DNA from: Lachnospiraceae bacterium | GTDB lineage: Bacteria > Bacillota > Clostridia > Lachnospirales > Lachnospiraceae | DNA: 64,000 bases | Reading direction: 5' to 3' | Assembly (NCBI GenBank): GCA_016282745.1 | Contig: JAEELL010000085.1 | Span: forward strand, 31,966-95,965 | In this document: positions 35,823 through 44,755 of the stretch, in pieces | Position numbering within the stretch: position 1 is the first letter of the stretch | Layout of the letters: the number at the start of each line of letters is the position of its first letter | Notes under the pieces: model-generated | Seen by the model: only the letters and a program-made list of their open reading frames with translations | Database searches by the model: none | Told to the model about the DNA's origin: nothing | Position numbers and translations under genes: made by a program

Positions 35823-37061
35823 TTACCAAATGGAACTTCCTGCCACATATCCTGTGGACCATGCAATCTGAAGATTATATCCGCCTGTAAATGCATCCAA
35901 ATCCAGCACCTCTCCCACAAAGAAAAGTCCGGGAATCAGTTTTGACTCCATTGTCTTTGGAGAGATATCTTTAATGTCAATTCCTCCTTTTGTGATAATT
36001 GCCTCATTAAAACCTCTTGTTGAAGTAATGGTAAGTTCAAATTTCTTCAGACAACTTATCAGGCTTTCTCTTTCCTCTTTTGTGATTTCATTAACTTTTT
36101 TTTCAGCCGGAATACCACTAAGATTTATAATAATCGGTATCATCTTTTTTGGCAATAATCCATCTATACTATTTTTAAAATCTTTATTGATATTTTCCGA
36201 AAAATCTTTGAGAAGTCGCTTATCCAACTGCTCAACAGACAATGCCGGTTTCAAATCAATATAAGCTTTGACATTATTACCACTGATTTTGTCAGTAATT
36301 ATTGAACTTGCTGTCAGAACTAAAGGTCCGCTCACACCGAAATGAGTAAACAGCATCTCGCCCATGTCGCTGTAAACTTCTTTATTGTTGATTTCAAAAG
36401 TAAGCTTAACATTTTTAAGCGACAGTCCCTGCAGTTCTTTGCAGACTTCTTCTTTTACATTCAAAGGGACCAGCGCTGGATTTACCTTAACCATATTGTG
36501 TCCAAAATTTTCGGCAAACCTGTAGCCGTCTCCGGTAGAACCTGTAGTCTGATACGAGAATCCTCCTGTGGCAACAATACAATTATCACAGTACACTTTT
36601 TCCCCTCCGGCTGTTAATATTGCAAAACTTCCTTTTTCCGGTTTTTCCGAAACAGAAACATTCTTCACTTCATCATTCAGATGTATATTCACGTCTGAAT
36701 CCCTGAGCAACTTTGTCAGTGCCTTTATTATATCCGAAGAGTGATCACTCGCAGGGAACACCCTCTGGCCTCTTTCTATTTTAAGCTCAACTCCTGCAGA
36801 TTCAATCAGTTCCATCATGTCCTCTGCAGAAAAAGCATTGTATGCGCTGTATAAAAATTTTGGATTTGATACAACATTGTTTAAATGACTGTTCATATCC
36901 GAAGCATTGGTGACATTGCATCGTCCCTTGCCTGTTATAAATATCTTTTTACCTAACTTTTCGTTTTTTTCAAAGAGATGCACTTCATTATAATTTCTCG
37001 CTGCGGCAATTGCTGCTATCATTCCTGCAGCTCCGCCACCAATTACAACAACCTTACTCAT
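35823..37061 (-). CDS. BaiN/HI0933-family FAD-dependent oxidoreductase
   Basis: A 412-residue flavoprotein of the HI0933/YhiN family, members of which include BaiN of bile-acid dehydroxylating clostridia; most have no proven substrate. It opens with the dinucleotide-binding MSKVVVIGGGAAGMIAAIAA and has FITGKGRCNVTN and VATGGFSYQTTGSTGDGYR, then the C-terminal FFVGEVLDLDAFTGGYNLQI. It lies upstream of cmk, as in many Lachnospiraceae, without other bai genes, so a role in bile-acid conversion should not be assumed. Confidence 0.9.
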   Translation of the reverse strand: MSKVVVIGGGAAGMIAAIAAARNYNEVHLFEKNEKLGKKIFITGKGRCNVTNASDMNSHLNNVVSNPKFLYSAYNAFSAEDMMELIESAGVELKIERGQRVFPASDHSSDIIKALTKLLRDSDVNIHLNDEVKNVSVSEKPEKGSFAILTAGGEKVYCDNCIVATGGFSYQTTGSTGDGYRFAENFGHNMVKVNPALVPLNVKEEVCKELQGLSLKNVKLTFEINNKEVYSDMGEMLFTHFGVSGPLVLTASSIITDKISGNNVKAYIDLKPALSVEQLDKRLLKDFSENINKDFKNSIDGLLPKKMIPIIINLSGIPAEKKVNEITKEERESLISCLKKFELTITSTRGFNEAIITKGGIDIKDISPKTMESKLIPGLFFVGEVLDLDAFTGGYNLQIAWSTGYVAGSSIW

Positions 37062-37084
37062 TAACTCTCCTTATCATTCAAGAA

Positions 37085-37109
37085 AGGGGCAAGCGTAATG
37101 CAAGCCCCT
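37085..37109 (-). terminator. Terminator after the decarboxylase operon
   Basis: aggggc pairs with gcccct around a 13-base loop with possible inner pairing; the minus strand continues TTTCTT. It ends the operon just before the flavoprotein gene. Confidence 0.7.
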
Positions 37110-37119
37110 AATACTCTTA

Positions 37120-38526
37120 TTATACCGGATATGCTCCGTTTTCTTTGTCTGCAACAGTAGCATCAACCTGTGTCTGCTGTGCTTCTCTGTACTCAAAGAA
37201 CTCTTTTGCAACCTGTGGAAATAATGCGTATGAAAGTACATCTTCATCCTGCTGTTTCCACTGTGCACATTCTTTTTCAAATTTCTCTAATGATGGCTCA
37301 AGCAAATCTGCAGGTCTGCATGTGATTGGCTTCTCATCTCCGATTGCTTTTTTCTGAACCTCTGGGTTAAATGGTTTAACTGTCTGTCCGTATTTTCCAG
37401 CAAGTAAGTCTTTTGCCTGCTGGTTAACCATCTTATATCTCTCACCCATAACAACGTTAAGTACAGCCTGTGTACCAACGATCTGGCTTGATGGTGTAAC
37501 AAGAGGTGGTTCACCAAAGTCCTTACGAACATTTGGAATCTCCTGAAGCACTTCGTCAAGCTTATCCTCAGCCCCCATTTCGCTAAGCTGAGAAACCATG
37601 TTTGAAAGCATTCCACCAGGTACCTGGTAAAGAAGTGTCTTAATATCAACTCCGAGAACCTTTGGATTAAGCAATCCGTTTGCAAGGCATTCTTCTCTGT
37701 ATGTCTTGAAGTGATCAGATACTTTCTTGAGAATCTTCTGATCAAGTCCTGTATCGTACTCTGTTCCCTTGAATGTCTCAACCATAACTTCTGTTGCAGG
37801 CTGAGATGTACCAAGTGCGAACGGAGAAATAGCTGTATCGATGATATCACATCCCGCTTCAACTGCCTTAAGGTATGTCATTGAAGCTACACCTGATGTG
37901 TAATGAGTATGAAGATCGATAGGTAACTGTGTACCGTCTTTTAAGGCTTGAACTAACTCTGTAGCCTTTGATGGTGTAAGTAATCCTGCCATATCTTTGA
38001 TACAAAGTGAATTTGCACCCATATCTTCAATCTTCTTTGCTGTTTCTTTCCAATAATCAAGTGTGTAAGCATCTCCAAGTGTGTAAGAAAGTGCAATCTG
38101 AGCGTGCCCGCCTTCTTTGTTTGATGCCTTTACAGCTGTCTCAAGGTTTCTAAGGTCATTTAAACAATCGAAAATTCTAATGATATCAATTCCGTTTGCA
38201 AGTGACTTCTGAACAAAGTATTCTACAACATCATCTGAATAATGGCTGTATCCTAAAATGTTCTGTCCTCTGAATAACATCTGTAACTTTGTATTCTTAA
38301 ATCCATCTCTTAACTTTCTAAGTCTCTCCCATGGATCTTCTTTCAAAAATCTAAGTGAAGCATCGAATGTAGCACCACCCCAGCATTCTACTGCATGATA
38401 TCCAACCTGATCCATAGTCTCAACGATTGGAAGCATTACATCAGTAGGCATTCTTGTTGCGATAAGTGACTGATGTGCATCACGTAAAACTGTTTCAGTA
38501 ATCTTAACAGGTCTCTTTTCTGCCAT
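37120..38526 (-). CDS. oadA: Oxaloacetate decarboxylase/pyruvate carboxylase-type carboxyltransferase subunit (OadA)
   Basis: A 468-residue 5S-type carboxyltransferase that moves carboxyl groups between oxaloacetate/pyruvate and a biotin carrier. It starts KRPVKITETVLRDAHQSL, has AVECWGGATFDASLRFL, IRIFDCLNDLRN, the metal-binding DLHTHYTSGVASM and the conserved carboxyltransferase domain followed by the PYC_OADA region. There is no C-terminal biotin domain; a separate carrier is encoded at 39752-40114. GAGGAGG precedes the ATG. It is the last of a five-gene operon with the beta subunit, carrier, OadG-like subunit and an acyl-CoA carboxyltransferase. Confidence 0.95.
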   Translation of the reverse strand: MAEKRPVKITETVLRDAHQSLIATRMPTDVMLPIVETMDQVGYHAVECWGGATFDASLRFLKEDPWERLRKLRDGFKNTKLQMLFRGQNILGYSHYSDDVVEYFVQKSLANGIDIIRIFDCLNDLRNLETAVKASNKEGGHAQIALSYTLGDAYTLDYWKETAKKIEDMGANSLCIKDMAGLLTPSKATELVQALKDGTQLPIDLHTHYTSGVASMTYLKAVEAGCDIIDTAISPFALGTSQPATEVMVETFKGTEYDTGLDQKILKKVSDHFKTYREECLANGLLNPKVLGVDIKTLLYQVPGGMLSNMVSQLSEMGAEDKLDEVLQEIPNVRKDFGEPPLVTPSSQIVGTQAVLNVVMGERYKMVNQQAKDLLAGKYGQTVKPFNPEVQKKAIGDEKPITCRPADLLEPSLEKFEKECAQWKQQDEDVLSYALFPQVAKEFFEYREAQQTQVDATVADKENGAYPV

Positions 38527-38543
38527 TTGATTATCCTCCTCTA

Positions 38544-39692
38544 TTAATTAATTCCAAAAATAGCCATAAATGTACCGGCTGCAACTGCAGTACCGATAAC
38601 TCCGGCAACGTTAGGTCCCATAGCATGCATCAAAAGGAAGTTTGTAGGATCTGCCTCCGCACCTACCTTCTGTGAAACTCTGGCTGCCATCGGAACGGCA
38701 GAAACACCCGCTGAACCAATAAGTGGATTTACCTTTCCACCCGTTGCCACGCACATAACCTTACCAAACAATACTCCAGCTGCTGTACCAACTGCGAAAG
38801 CTACAAGTCCTAATACAACGATCTTAATTGTGCTGATATTAAGGAAAGCTTCTGCGCTTGTTGTTGCACCAACTGATGTACCAAGTAATATAACTACGAT
38901 ATACATAAGTGCGTTAGATGCTGTTTCCTGAAGCTGTTTAACAACTCCTGATTCTCTAAATAAATTTCCAAGCATGAGCATACCAACAAGTGGTGCTGTA
39001 GTTGGAAGAACCATAACTACTACGATTGTAATAACAATAGGGAATAAGATTTTTTCTAATTTTGAAACCGGTCTGAGCTGTTCCATCTTAATCTTACGCT
39101 CTTTTTCAGTAGTGAGCAACTTCATAATTGGTGGCTGAATAATTGGTACCAACGACATGTACGAATAAGCCGCCACTGCGATAGGTCCCATAAGTTCTGT
39201 CTGACCAAGTTTACCGGCAAGGAAAATAGATGTAGGACCGTCAGCTCCACCGATAATAGAAATAGCCGCCGCTGCCTTTCCACCAAATCCCATGAAAATT
39301 GCCAAGAAATATGCCGAATAAATACCAAACTGTGCAGCTGCACCAAGAAGGAAACTCTTCGGATTTGCAATAAGTGGACCAAAGTCTGTCATTGCTCCAA
39401 CACCCATGAAAATAAGTGATGGCAAAATACTCCATTCATCCAAAAGGAAGAAGTAATGAAGAAGTCCGCCTGTTCCGTTAGAAGCTTCTTCAGGTGATAT
39501 CATAATATCCGGATACATATTTACCAAAAGCATACCAAAGGCAATAGGAACCAAAAGTAAAGGTTCGTATCCCTTTTTAATTGCTAAAAATAGGAAAACA
39601 CAGGCAACTGCAATCATTACATAATTACCCCATGTAAGATTCATAAACGCAGTCTGATGTATCAGGTTTCCTATTGTATCTGCGAAATTCAT
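38544..39692 (-). CDS. oadB: Na+-transporting carboxylase decarboxylase beta subunit
   Basis: The membrane subunit that decarboxylates carboxybiotin and pumps sodium outward. The 382-residue polytopic protein has about nine to eleven helices, the conserved GIYSAYFLAIFMGFGGKAA region, the IIGGADGPTSIFLAGKLG motif with the key aspartate, and the symmetric GSAGVSAVPMAARVSQ near 330-350. It couples the biotin carboxyltransferases of this operon to a sodium gradient. Confidence 0.95.
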   Translation of the reverse strand: MNFADTIGNLIHQTAFMNLTWGNYVMIAVACVFLFLAIKKGYEPLLLVPIAFGMLLVNMYPDIMISPEEASNGTGGLLHYFFLLDEWSILPSLIFMGVGAMTDFGPLIANPKSFLLGAAAQFGIYSAYFLAIFMGFGGKAAAAISIIGGADGPTSIFLAGKLGQTELMGPIAVAAYSYMSLVPIIQPPIMKLLTTEKERKIKMEQLRPVSKLEKILFPIVITIVVVMVLPTTAPLVGMLMLGNLFRESGVVKQLQETASNALMYIVVILLGTSVGATTSAEAFLNISTIKIVVLGLVAFAVGTAAGVLFGKVMCVATGGKVNPLIGSAGVSAVPMAARVSQKVGAEADPTNFLLMHAMGPNVAGVIGTAVAAGTFMAIFGIN

Positions 39693-39751
39693 ATTGTACC
39701 TCCATTTATATCGATAATCTAAAAACCAACACTCAGTTATTCAACTGACTA

Positions 39752-40114
39752 TTAGTTCAATGTTGCGATTGAAACACCTGCTTCAAAACTGTCATTTACT
39801 GCAACATCGATAGATGCAACTGTTCCATCCTGTGGAGCTACAAGCTGATTTTCCATCTTCATAGCTTCAAATACTAAAATTGTATCACCTTTCTTTACTG
39901 CATCCCCAACGCTTACGTTGATAGCCTTAACTGTACCAGGCATTGGTGCACTTACTTTGATTGATCCTGCTCCTGCTGAAGCTTTTGGTGCTGCAGGTGC
40001 TGCCTTTGGAGCAGGTGCTGCTTTTCTTGCAACAGGTGCTGATGAGCTTGCGCCTGTCTCTTCTACTGTAACATCATATACATTTCCGTTTACTGTGATT
40101 GTATAACTCTTCAT
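39752..40114 (-). CDS. Biotin carrier protein of the decarboxylase complex
   Basis: A 120-residue biotinyl protein: an N-terminal strand region, an Ala/Pro-rich linker (about 24-50) and a biotinyl domain with the biotinylated Lys86 in FEAMKMENQ and the mirror PMPGTVKAI. It would shuttle carboxyl groups between the two carboxyltransferases at either end of the operon and the OadB pump. It is the only carrier in the operon. Confidence 0.96.
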   Translation of the reverse strand: MKSYTITVNGNVYDVTVEETGASSSAPVARKAAPAPKAAPAAPKASAGAGSIKVSAPMPGTVKAINVSVGDAVKKGDTILVFEAMKMENQLVAPQDGTVASIDVAVNDSFEAGVSIATLN

Positions 40115-40166
40115 TTTTAATCCTCCATTTATCTATTCGAGTCATTTTTACTCATTTATTTAATCA

Positions 40167-41078
40167 TTATCTTCTTCTGATAGAACGTACAACAAATCCG
40201 TCTGTTGATGTTCCTTCACTAGCTGCGATTGCAGCGGCAATAACTGCAACAAGTTCTCCGTCATCAGCCAGGTCTGTATTACCCGGTTCTGCAACAGGTG
40301 TAGAAGAATTATTGGCAACTTCCTTATCCTCTTCCTTCTTTCCTGCAAATGCAGCCTGAATCTTAGGAATAAATGCAAAGCCTGAAATAATAAGCATCAT
40401 AACTATAAGAACAACAAATACTGTTCCCATTCCCATAAGCATATTTGCAAATGCTGATTTCATTTTTGTCGATAAACTTTCATCTTCGATAGTCTTGAAT
40501 GTGGCTGTCTGAACAACAGGTCCAAGATTATCAAATACTTTTACAGTAACAATAAAATCTGCGTCATCATTTGTAAAATGCATATTTGTTACAATCTTTA
40601 ATTCATTAACCGCGCCTTCGTCGGTAACTTCTTCAACTTTTACTTCATCTTCTTCAGCAACATAGCTACCTAACTTTCCTCCGACAACAGTAGTCATATA
40701 ATTTTCAAAGAAGCCTGTCTGATCTCCTGAATTCTTTACAAGATATTCAAGTTCGTCATCACTCAAACTACCCATCTGTGGAATGTATGCCTTGTACTGA
40801 GCAATTGCCTGCTTCAACTGAGCAAGTGAAATCTTTCCGTCTAAGTACATGATTGTGTCATCAACGGTAGTAGTCGGCTCTTCCATATAATTGCCGAAAT
40901 CACCGGCATTTATCTGATTTCCATCAGCTGCGCCTTCCTGATTTTCAGCAGGTGCCTCTTCAGCAGAAACTTCCTGATTATCATTATTCACTTCATCCGA
41001 ATAAACTGAGACACATGAAAAACTCATGATAATCATCAATGAAGCAAGGCTGAATAATAAACGTAATTTCTTTGACAT
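40167..41078 (-). CDS. OadG/gamma-like membrane subunit with extracytoplasmic N-terminal extension
   Basis: A 303-residue protein with a signal-like N terminus (MSKKLRLLFSLASLMIIMSF), an acidic extracytoplasmic domain of about 190 residues and, near 220-250, the OadG-type helix LMGMGTVFVVLIVMMLIISG followed by a charged cytoplasmic tail. Classical OadG is under 100 residues, so the large outer domain is an addition, found in Lachnospiraceae homologues. It should anchor the carboxyltransferases to OadB. It ends 52 bases before the carrier gene. Confidence 0.85.
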   Translation of the reverse strand: MSKKLRLLFSLASLMIIMSFSCVSVYSDEVNNDNQEVSAEEAPAENQEGAADGNQINAGDFGNYMEEPTTTVDDTIMYLDGKISLAQLKQAIAQYKAYIPQMGSLSDDELEYLVKNSGDQTGFFENYMTTVVGGKLGSYVAEEDEVKVEEVTDEGAVNELKIVTNMHFTNDDADFIVTVKVFDNLGPVVQTATFKTIEDESLSTKMKSAFANMLMGMGTVFVVLIVMMLIISGFAFIPKIQAAFAGKKEEDKEVANNSSTPVAEPGNTDLADDGELVAVIAAAIAASEGTSTDGFVVRSIRRR

Positions 41079-41095
41079 TTTAAATTTCCACCTTC

Positions 41096-42553
41096 CTAAA
41101 TTGTTGAATGTTTCTTGATTGGACGTTCTTCTTTCTTTGTGTATAACATCTCGAAAGCTCCAATCAAATACTTTCTTGTCTCCTCAGGTTCAACAATACT
41201 GTCTATATATCCGTGTGAAGCTGCGTTGTTAACGCTTGACTGAATCTCATTGTATTCAGCTGTCTTTTCAGCAATCTTTTCTGCAGCATTATCTGCTTTT
41301 TCAATTTCATCAGCGTAAATAATAGAAACTGCGTTCTTTGCATCCATCATTGCAATCTTTGCATCAGGCCATGCATAAACAACATCAGTTCCCAGTGCTT
41401 TACAACCCATTGTAATATATGCACTTCCAAAAGCATTTCCAATAATAAGGTTAACCTTTGGTACAGTTGCATCAGCATATGCATAAACTAATTTAGCTGT
41501 TGCTTTTGCAAGTCTCTTCTCAGAGCATTTGCATGCAGCTTCATATCCTGTTGTGTTTGTAAGAGTGAGAACAGGAATATTGAAAGCATCACAGAATCTT
41601 ATAAACTCTTCTGCCTTTTCACATCCGTTAACTGTAAGCTTATCTTCAAACTCAGCAGTAACGTTCATTTCCTCATCGTAAATCTTTGTTCTGTTTGCAA
41701 CAACACCAACTGTTGCGCCGTTTAATCTGATAAATGCTGTCAACATCTCAGGTGCAAAGTTTTCTTTTAATTCGAGAACAATGTGATCATCTGCAATATT
41801 TCCAACTGCAAGTTTTGAGTCTTCAACACAATTCTCGATACCACTGCACTTTCTGTTAAGATCATCTTCACAAGAACCAAGATCTGCTTCTTCCTCATTG
41901 TTTGAAGGAAGCATTGAAACAAGTTCTCTGATAGATTCAAAAATCTCAGCATCACTTCCGACAAAATCTACAAGTCCGGCTTTTGAGCTCTGGAAATCTG
42001 CTCCTGCAGTGTTACATACATCTTCTCTATTGCCTTTAATGGCATTTGGTGAATTGACAAATAACTTTGCCTTATCTGACTCCATAAATGTAAAATCTGA
42101 TAATGCAGGTATAACGCTAAGTCCACCACCGCAGTTTCCAAATACTGCTGTAATCTGTGGAACCACCCCTGAAGCCATTGTCTGCTTGAGATAAATTCTT
42201 CCGAAAGCGTTAAGTCCATCTGTAGCCTCCTGCAATCTCAAACCTGCACTGTCAAGTAATCCAATAACCGGTGCCCCCATTTTCATTGCGAGATTATAGA
42301 TGTTAATAATCTTCTTAGCATGCATTTCGCCAACTGATCCACCAAGTACAGATGCATCCTGACTAAAAACGTATACTAACTTTCCATCGATAACACCATA
42401 ACCGGTAATCACACCGTCAGCTGGTGTCTCTTTTGTCTGCATGTTGAAATCTGTGTTTCTGGCAGTAACCAATGCACCGATTTCAACAAAACTGTTGTCA
42501 TCGAGTAAAGATTCAATTCTTGTTCTCGCTGAAACATTTGCTGTTGAGCTCAT
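41096..42553 (-). CDS. Acyl-CoA carboxyltransferase (MmdA/12S-like)
   Basis: A 485-residue biotin-dependent carboxyltransferase of the MmdA/PccB type: crotonase-like halves with ADGVITGYGVIDGKLVYVFS, SVGEMHAKKI, FGNCGGGLSVIPALSDF and the C-terminal IGNAFGSAYITMGCK and WPDAKIAMMDAKNAV. The central linker (about 225-260) is acidic and cysteine-rich (DLGSCEDDLNRKCSG), unlike textbook MmdA, and the whole is divergent, so the acyl-CoA substrate is uncertain. ATG 42553 has GGAGG eight bases upstream. It is the first gene of the operon; with OadA it gives both halves of a 12S/5S transcarboxylase-like set. Confidence 0.88.
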   Translation of the reverse strand: MSSTANVSARTRIESLLDDNSFVEIGALVTARNTDFNMQTKETPADGVITGYGVIDGKLVYVFSQDASVLGGSVGEMHAKKIINIYNLAMKMGAPVIGLLDSAGLRLQEATDGLNAFGRIYLKQTMASGVVPQITAVFGNCGGGLSVIPALSDFTFMESDKAKLFVNSPNAIKGNREDVCNTAGADFQSSKAGLVDFVGSDAEIFESIRELVSMLPSNNEEEADLGSCEDDLNRKCSGIENCVEDSKLAVGNIADDHIVLELKENFAPEMLTAFIRLNGATVGVVANRTKIYDEEMNVTAEFEDKLTVNGCEKAEEFIRFCDAFNIPVLTLTNTTGYEAACKCSEKRLAKATAKLVYAYADATVPKVNLIIGNAFGSAYITMGCKALGTDVVYAWPDAKIAMMDAKNAVSIIYADEIEKADNAAEKIAEKTAEYNEIQSSVNNAASHGYIDSIVEPEETRKYLIGAFEMLYTKKEERPIKKHSTI

Positions 42554-42671
42554 AGATCTGTCCTCCATTTTTATATTTATGTATTTTTATGGCTTACTTT
42601 TTTCAGTTAAAATAATTAACTGATATGCTATCCATTAGGAAGCATAAATAATCCAATTTACGCCGATTATA

Positions 42672-42699
42672 ATTGTAACATTTTATAAGTATTTCGCAA
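42672..42699 (-). promoter_or_regulatory. Promoter of the carboxyltransferase/Na+ pump operon
   Basis: Minus strand TTGCGA (42694-42699), 16-bp spacer, TACAAT (42672-42677). The leader to the first ATG is about 110 bases and AT-rich. Confidence 0.6.
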
Positions 42700-42743
42700 G
42701 CACTTTTTTTAGAAGTTCTAACAAACGAAACAAAAATAACTAC

Positions 42744-42771
42744 AAAAAACAGAGAGCTTATGCCCTCTGTT
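42744..42771 (-). terminator. Terminator overlapping the 3' end of asnB
   Basis: aacagagggc pairs with gctctctgtt (10 bp, one G-U-type mismatch) around a 4-base loop, then TTTT on the minus strand. The left arm is the last codons of asnB and the stop lies at the loop, so translation to the end could affect folding. Confidence 0.85.
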
Positions 42772-44644
42772 TCATTCTCTCTTCTATTCTTTCATGATTC
42801 TTTGGCACAAAAGTCTCTTTGCCAAAATATACGTTATACCATACAAGGAAAACATATACAGTCCATATTTTTCTACTGTTATCAGCCTTATCGTTTCTGT
42901 GATCTTCCAACAATTTCAAAAGCATGTCTGTATCGAAGTATTTCTTGGCTGCTTCACTAGTCAGTACTTCTTTAACCAAATTATAATACTTTTCTTCTTT
43001 AAGCCATACCCTTATCGGAACAGGGAATCCCAGTTTCTTTTTATTTGCTGTTGCCTCCGGCAGATGTTTTTTAGCTGCAATTCTGAAAGCTCTCTTTGTA
43101 GCTTCTTTGTTACACCTGAAATCTATTGGCAGAGTCTTTGCATAGTTAAATACCGCTATATCAAGAAACGGAACTCTCGACTCCAGACTGTGAGCCATGC
43201 TCATTTTGTCGGCTTTCAGAAGAATATCCCCCTGAAGCCAGAAATTTGTATCTATATACTGCATTTTTGCAATATCATTAAGCCCCTTTACTCTATCATA
43301 AACAGGCGCAACAATATCCTTTGGTGCCACATGCGTAGGCGCATTTTTTAGAAGTTTCTCACGTTCTTCCACTGAGAACATGTTTGCATTTCCAATAAAT
43401 CTCTCCTCAACGGTTTTGCTTCCTCTGATAAGAAAATCTCTTCCTTTTATGTCTGGCATCTTCTTTGCAACTGCAGCAAAAGCTTTTCTCACAAAGCGGG
43501 GAAGTTTCTGATAGCCATGAAGCGAAATTGGTTCATGATAAATATTATATCCTCCAAAGAACTCATCCGCTCCCTCTCCCGACAGAACAACCTTAATGTA
43601 GTCAGCTGCCACTTCATCAACAAAATACAAGGCGATGCAGGAAGGATCAGCCAAAGGCTCGTCCATATAATACATAACCGTAGGAATAATATCGAAATAC
43701 TCATCGCTGTCAATATTCTTGCTGTAATTGTCTTTTCCAAGTTCCTTTACAAGACTTTCTGCATATCCAATTTCATTGTACTTACTGTTCTTATCAAGGA
43801 ATCCAACAGTAAATGTCTTCTGCCCCGGGAATTCAGAAACAACATAACTTGAATCAACACCACTTGATAAGAGGGAGCCAACCTCCACGTCAGCTATCAT
43901 GTGCGCGTCAATTGTATTTTTGACTACTGATTCAATCTCCTGTACAGTTTCTTCTAAATCACCTGATTCTTTTGGCTCCATCATAGGATCAAAATATCTC
44001 TGAATATCAAGTTTGCCATCTTTATAAATCATATAATGACCGGCAGGAAGTCTGTAGATTCCTTTAAAAAATGTCTCAGGAAGAACTGAATACTGAAAAC
44101 TAAGATACTGCTCAAGGGCCTCCTCATTTACTTCTTTTTTATATCCCGGAAACTCTATTATATTTTTTGTCTCTGATGAGAAAACCAGAGTATCATTAAT
44201 CATTGAATAATAGAATGGTTTGATTCCAAAATAATCTCTTGCACCAAATAGTGTTTTATTCTCTGAATCCCATATTACAAATGCAAACATTCCTCTGAGT
44301 TTAGTGAGAAGTTCTGTCCCGTATTCTTCATATCCGTGAATGAGACACTCCGTATCGGAATCATTTGCAAAGGAATGACCTTTCGAAATCAGATCATCTC
44401 TGATTTCTTTGTAGTTATATATCTCACCGTTGAATACTATGGCTATATCACCTGTCTCGTTATACATTGGCTGTGCGCCGTGACTCAAATCTATGATACT
44501 TAATCGTCTATGTCCAATGGCAACAAAATCATCCACATACATTCCTTCATCATCCGGACCTCTGTGAGCAATTTTATCCATCATAGTTTTTAAAACTTCT
44601 CTGCTATTACTAACATTTCCGGCAAATCCACAAATTCCACACAT
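42758..44644 (-). CDS. asnB: Asparagine synthetase (glutamine-hydrolysing)
   Basis: AsnB makes asparagine from aspartate, ATP and glutamine. ATG 44644 gives MCGICGFAGN, leaving the glutaminase nucleophile Cys at the N terminus after Met removal, and AGAGG lies seven bases upstream; this rules out the longer frame to 44674. The 628-residue protein has the amidotransferase domain (1-200; RRLSIIDLS, VFNGEIYNYKE) and the synthetase domain with VGSLLSSGVDSS and LSGEGADEFFGGY. It is monocistronic or follows murE at a distance of 111 bases. Some such enzymes amidate meso-DAP in the wall, and the murE neighbour leaves that possible here. Confidence 0.93.
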   Translation of the reverse strand: MCGICGFAGNVSNSREVLKTMMDKIAHRGPDDEGMYVDDFVAIGHRRLSIIDLSHGAQPMYNETGDIAIVFNGEIYNYKEIRDDLISKGHSFANDSDTECLIHGYEEYGTELLTKLRGMFAFVIWDSENKTLFGARDYFGIKPFYYSMINDTLVFSSETKNIIEFPGYKKEVNEEALEQYLSFQYSVLPETFFKGIYRLPAGHYMIYKDGKLDIQRYFDPMMEPKESGDLEETVQEIESVVKNTIDAHMIADVEVGSLLSSGVDSSYVVSEFPGQKTFTVGFLDKNSKYNEIGYAESLVKELGKDNYSKNIDSDEYFDIIPTVMYYMDEPLADPSCIALYFVDEVAADYIKVVLSGEGADEFFGGYNIYHEPISLHGYQKLPRFVRKAFAAVAKKMPDIKGRDFLIRGSKTVEERFIGNANMFSVEEREKLLKNAPTHVAPKDIVAPVYDRVKGLNDIAKMQYIDTNFWLQGDILLKADKMSMAHSLESRVPFLDIAVFNYAKTLPIDFRCNKEATKRAFRIAAKKHLPEATANKKKLGFPVPIRVWLKEEKYYNLVKEVLTSEAAKKYFDTDMLLKLLEDHRNDKADNSRKIWTVYVFLVWYNVYFGKETFVPKNHERIEERMKQRA

Positions 44645-44755
44645 AAGTATACCTCTTTCACTATTATTTATCATCTGCGATAAACAGCAATATTATTACA
44701 CGTTATCACTAATCAGTTAAGTAACTCAAATTTTGATTATCATATAAGAAAATAA

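Noticed and set aside
35823..37061. Bile-acid dehydroxylation gene baiN
   Set aside because: The HI0933-type flavoprotein family is widespread and no other bai genes are present, so the specific role is not supported.
42758..44644. asnB as part of a biosynthetic gene cluster
   Set aside because: Neighbours are core wall and metabolism genes with separate promoters and terminators, so there is no sign of a secondary-metabolite locus.
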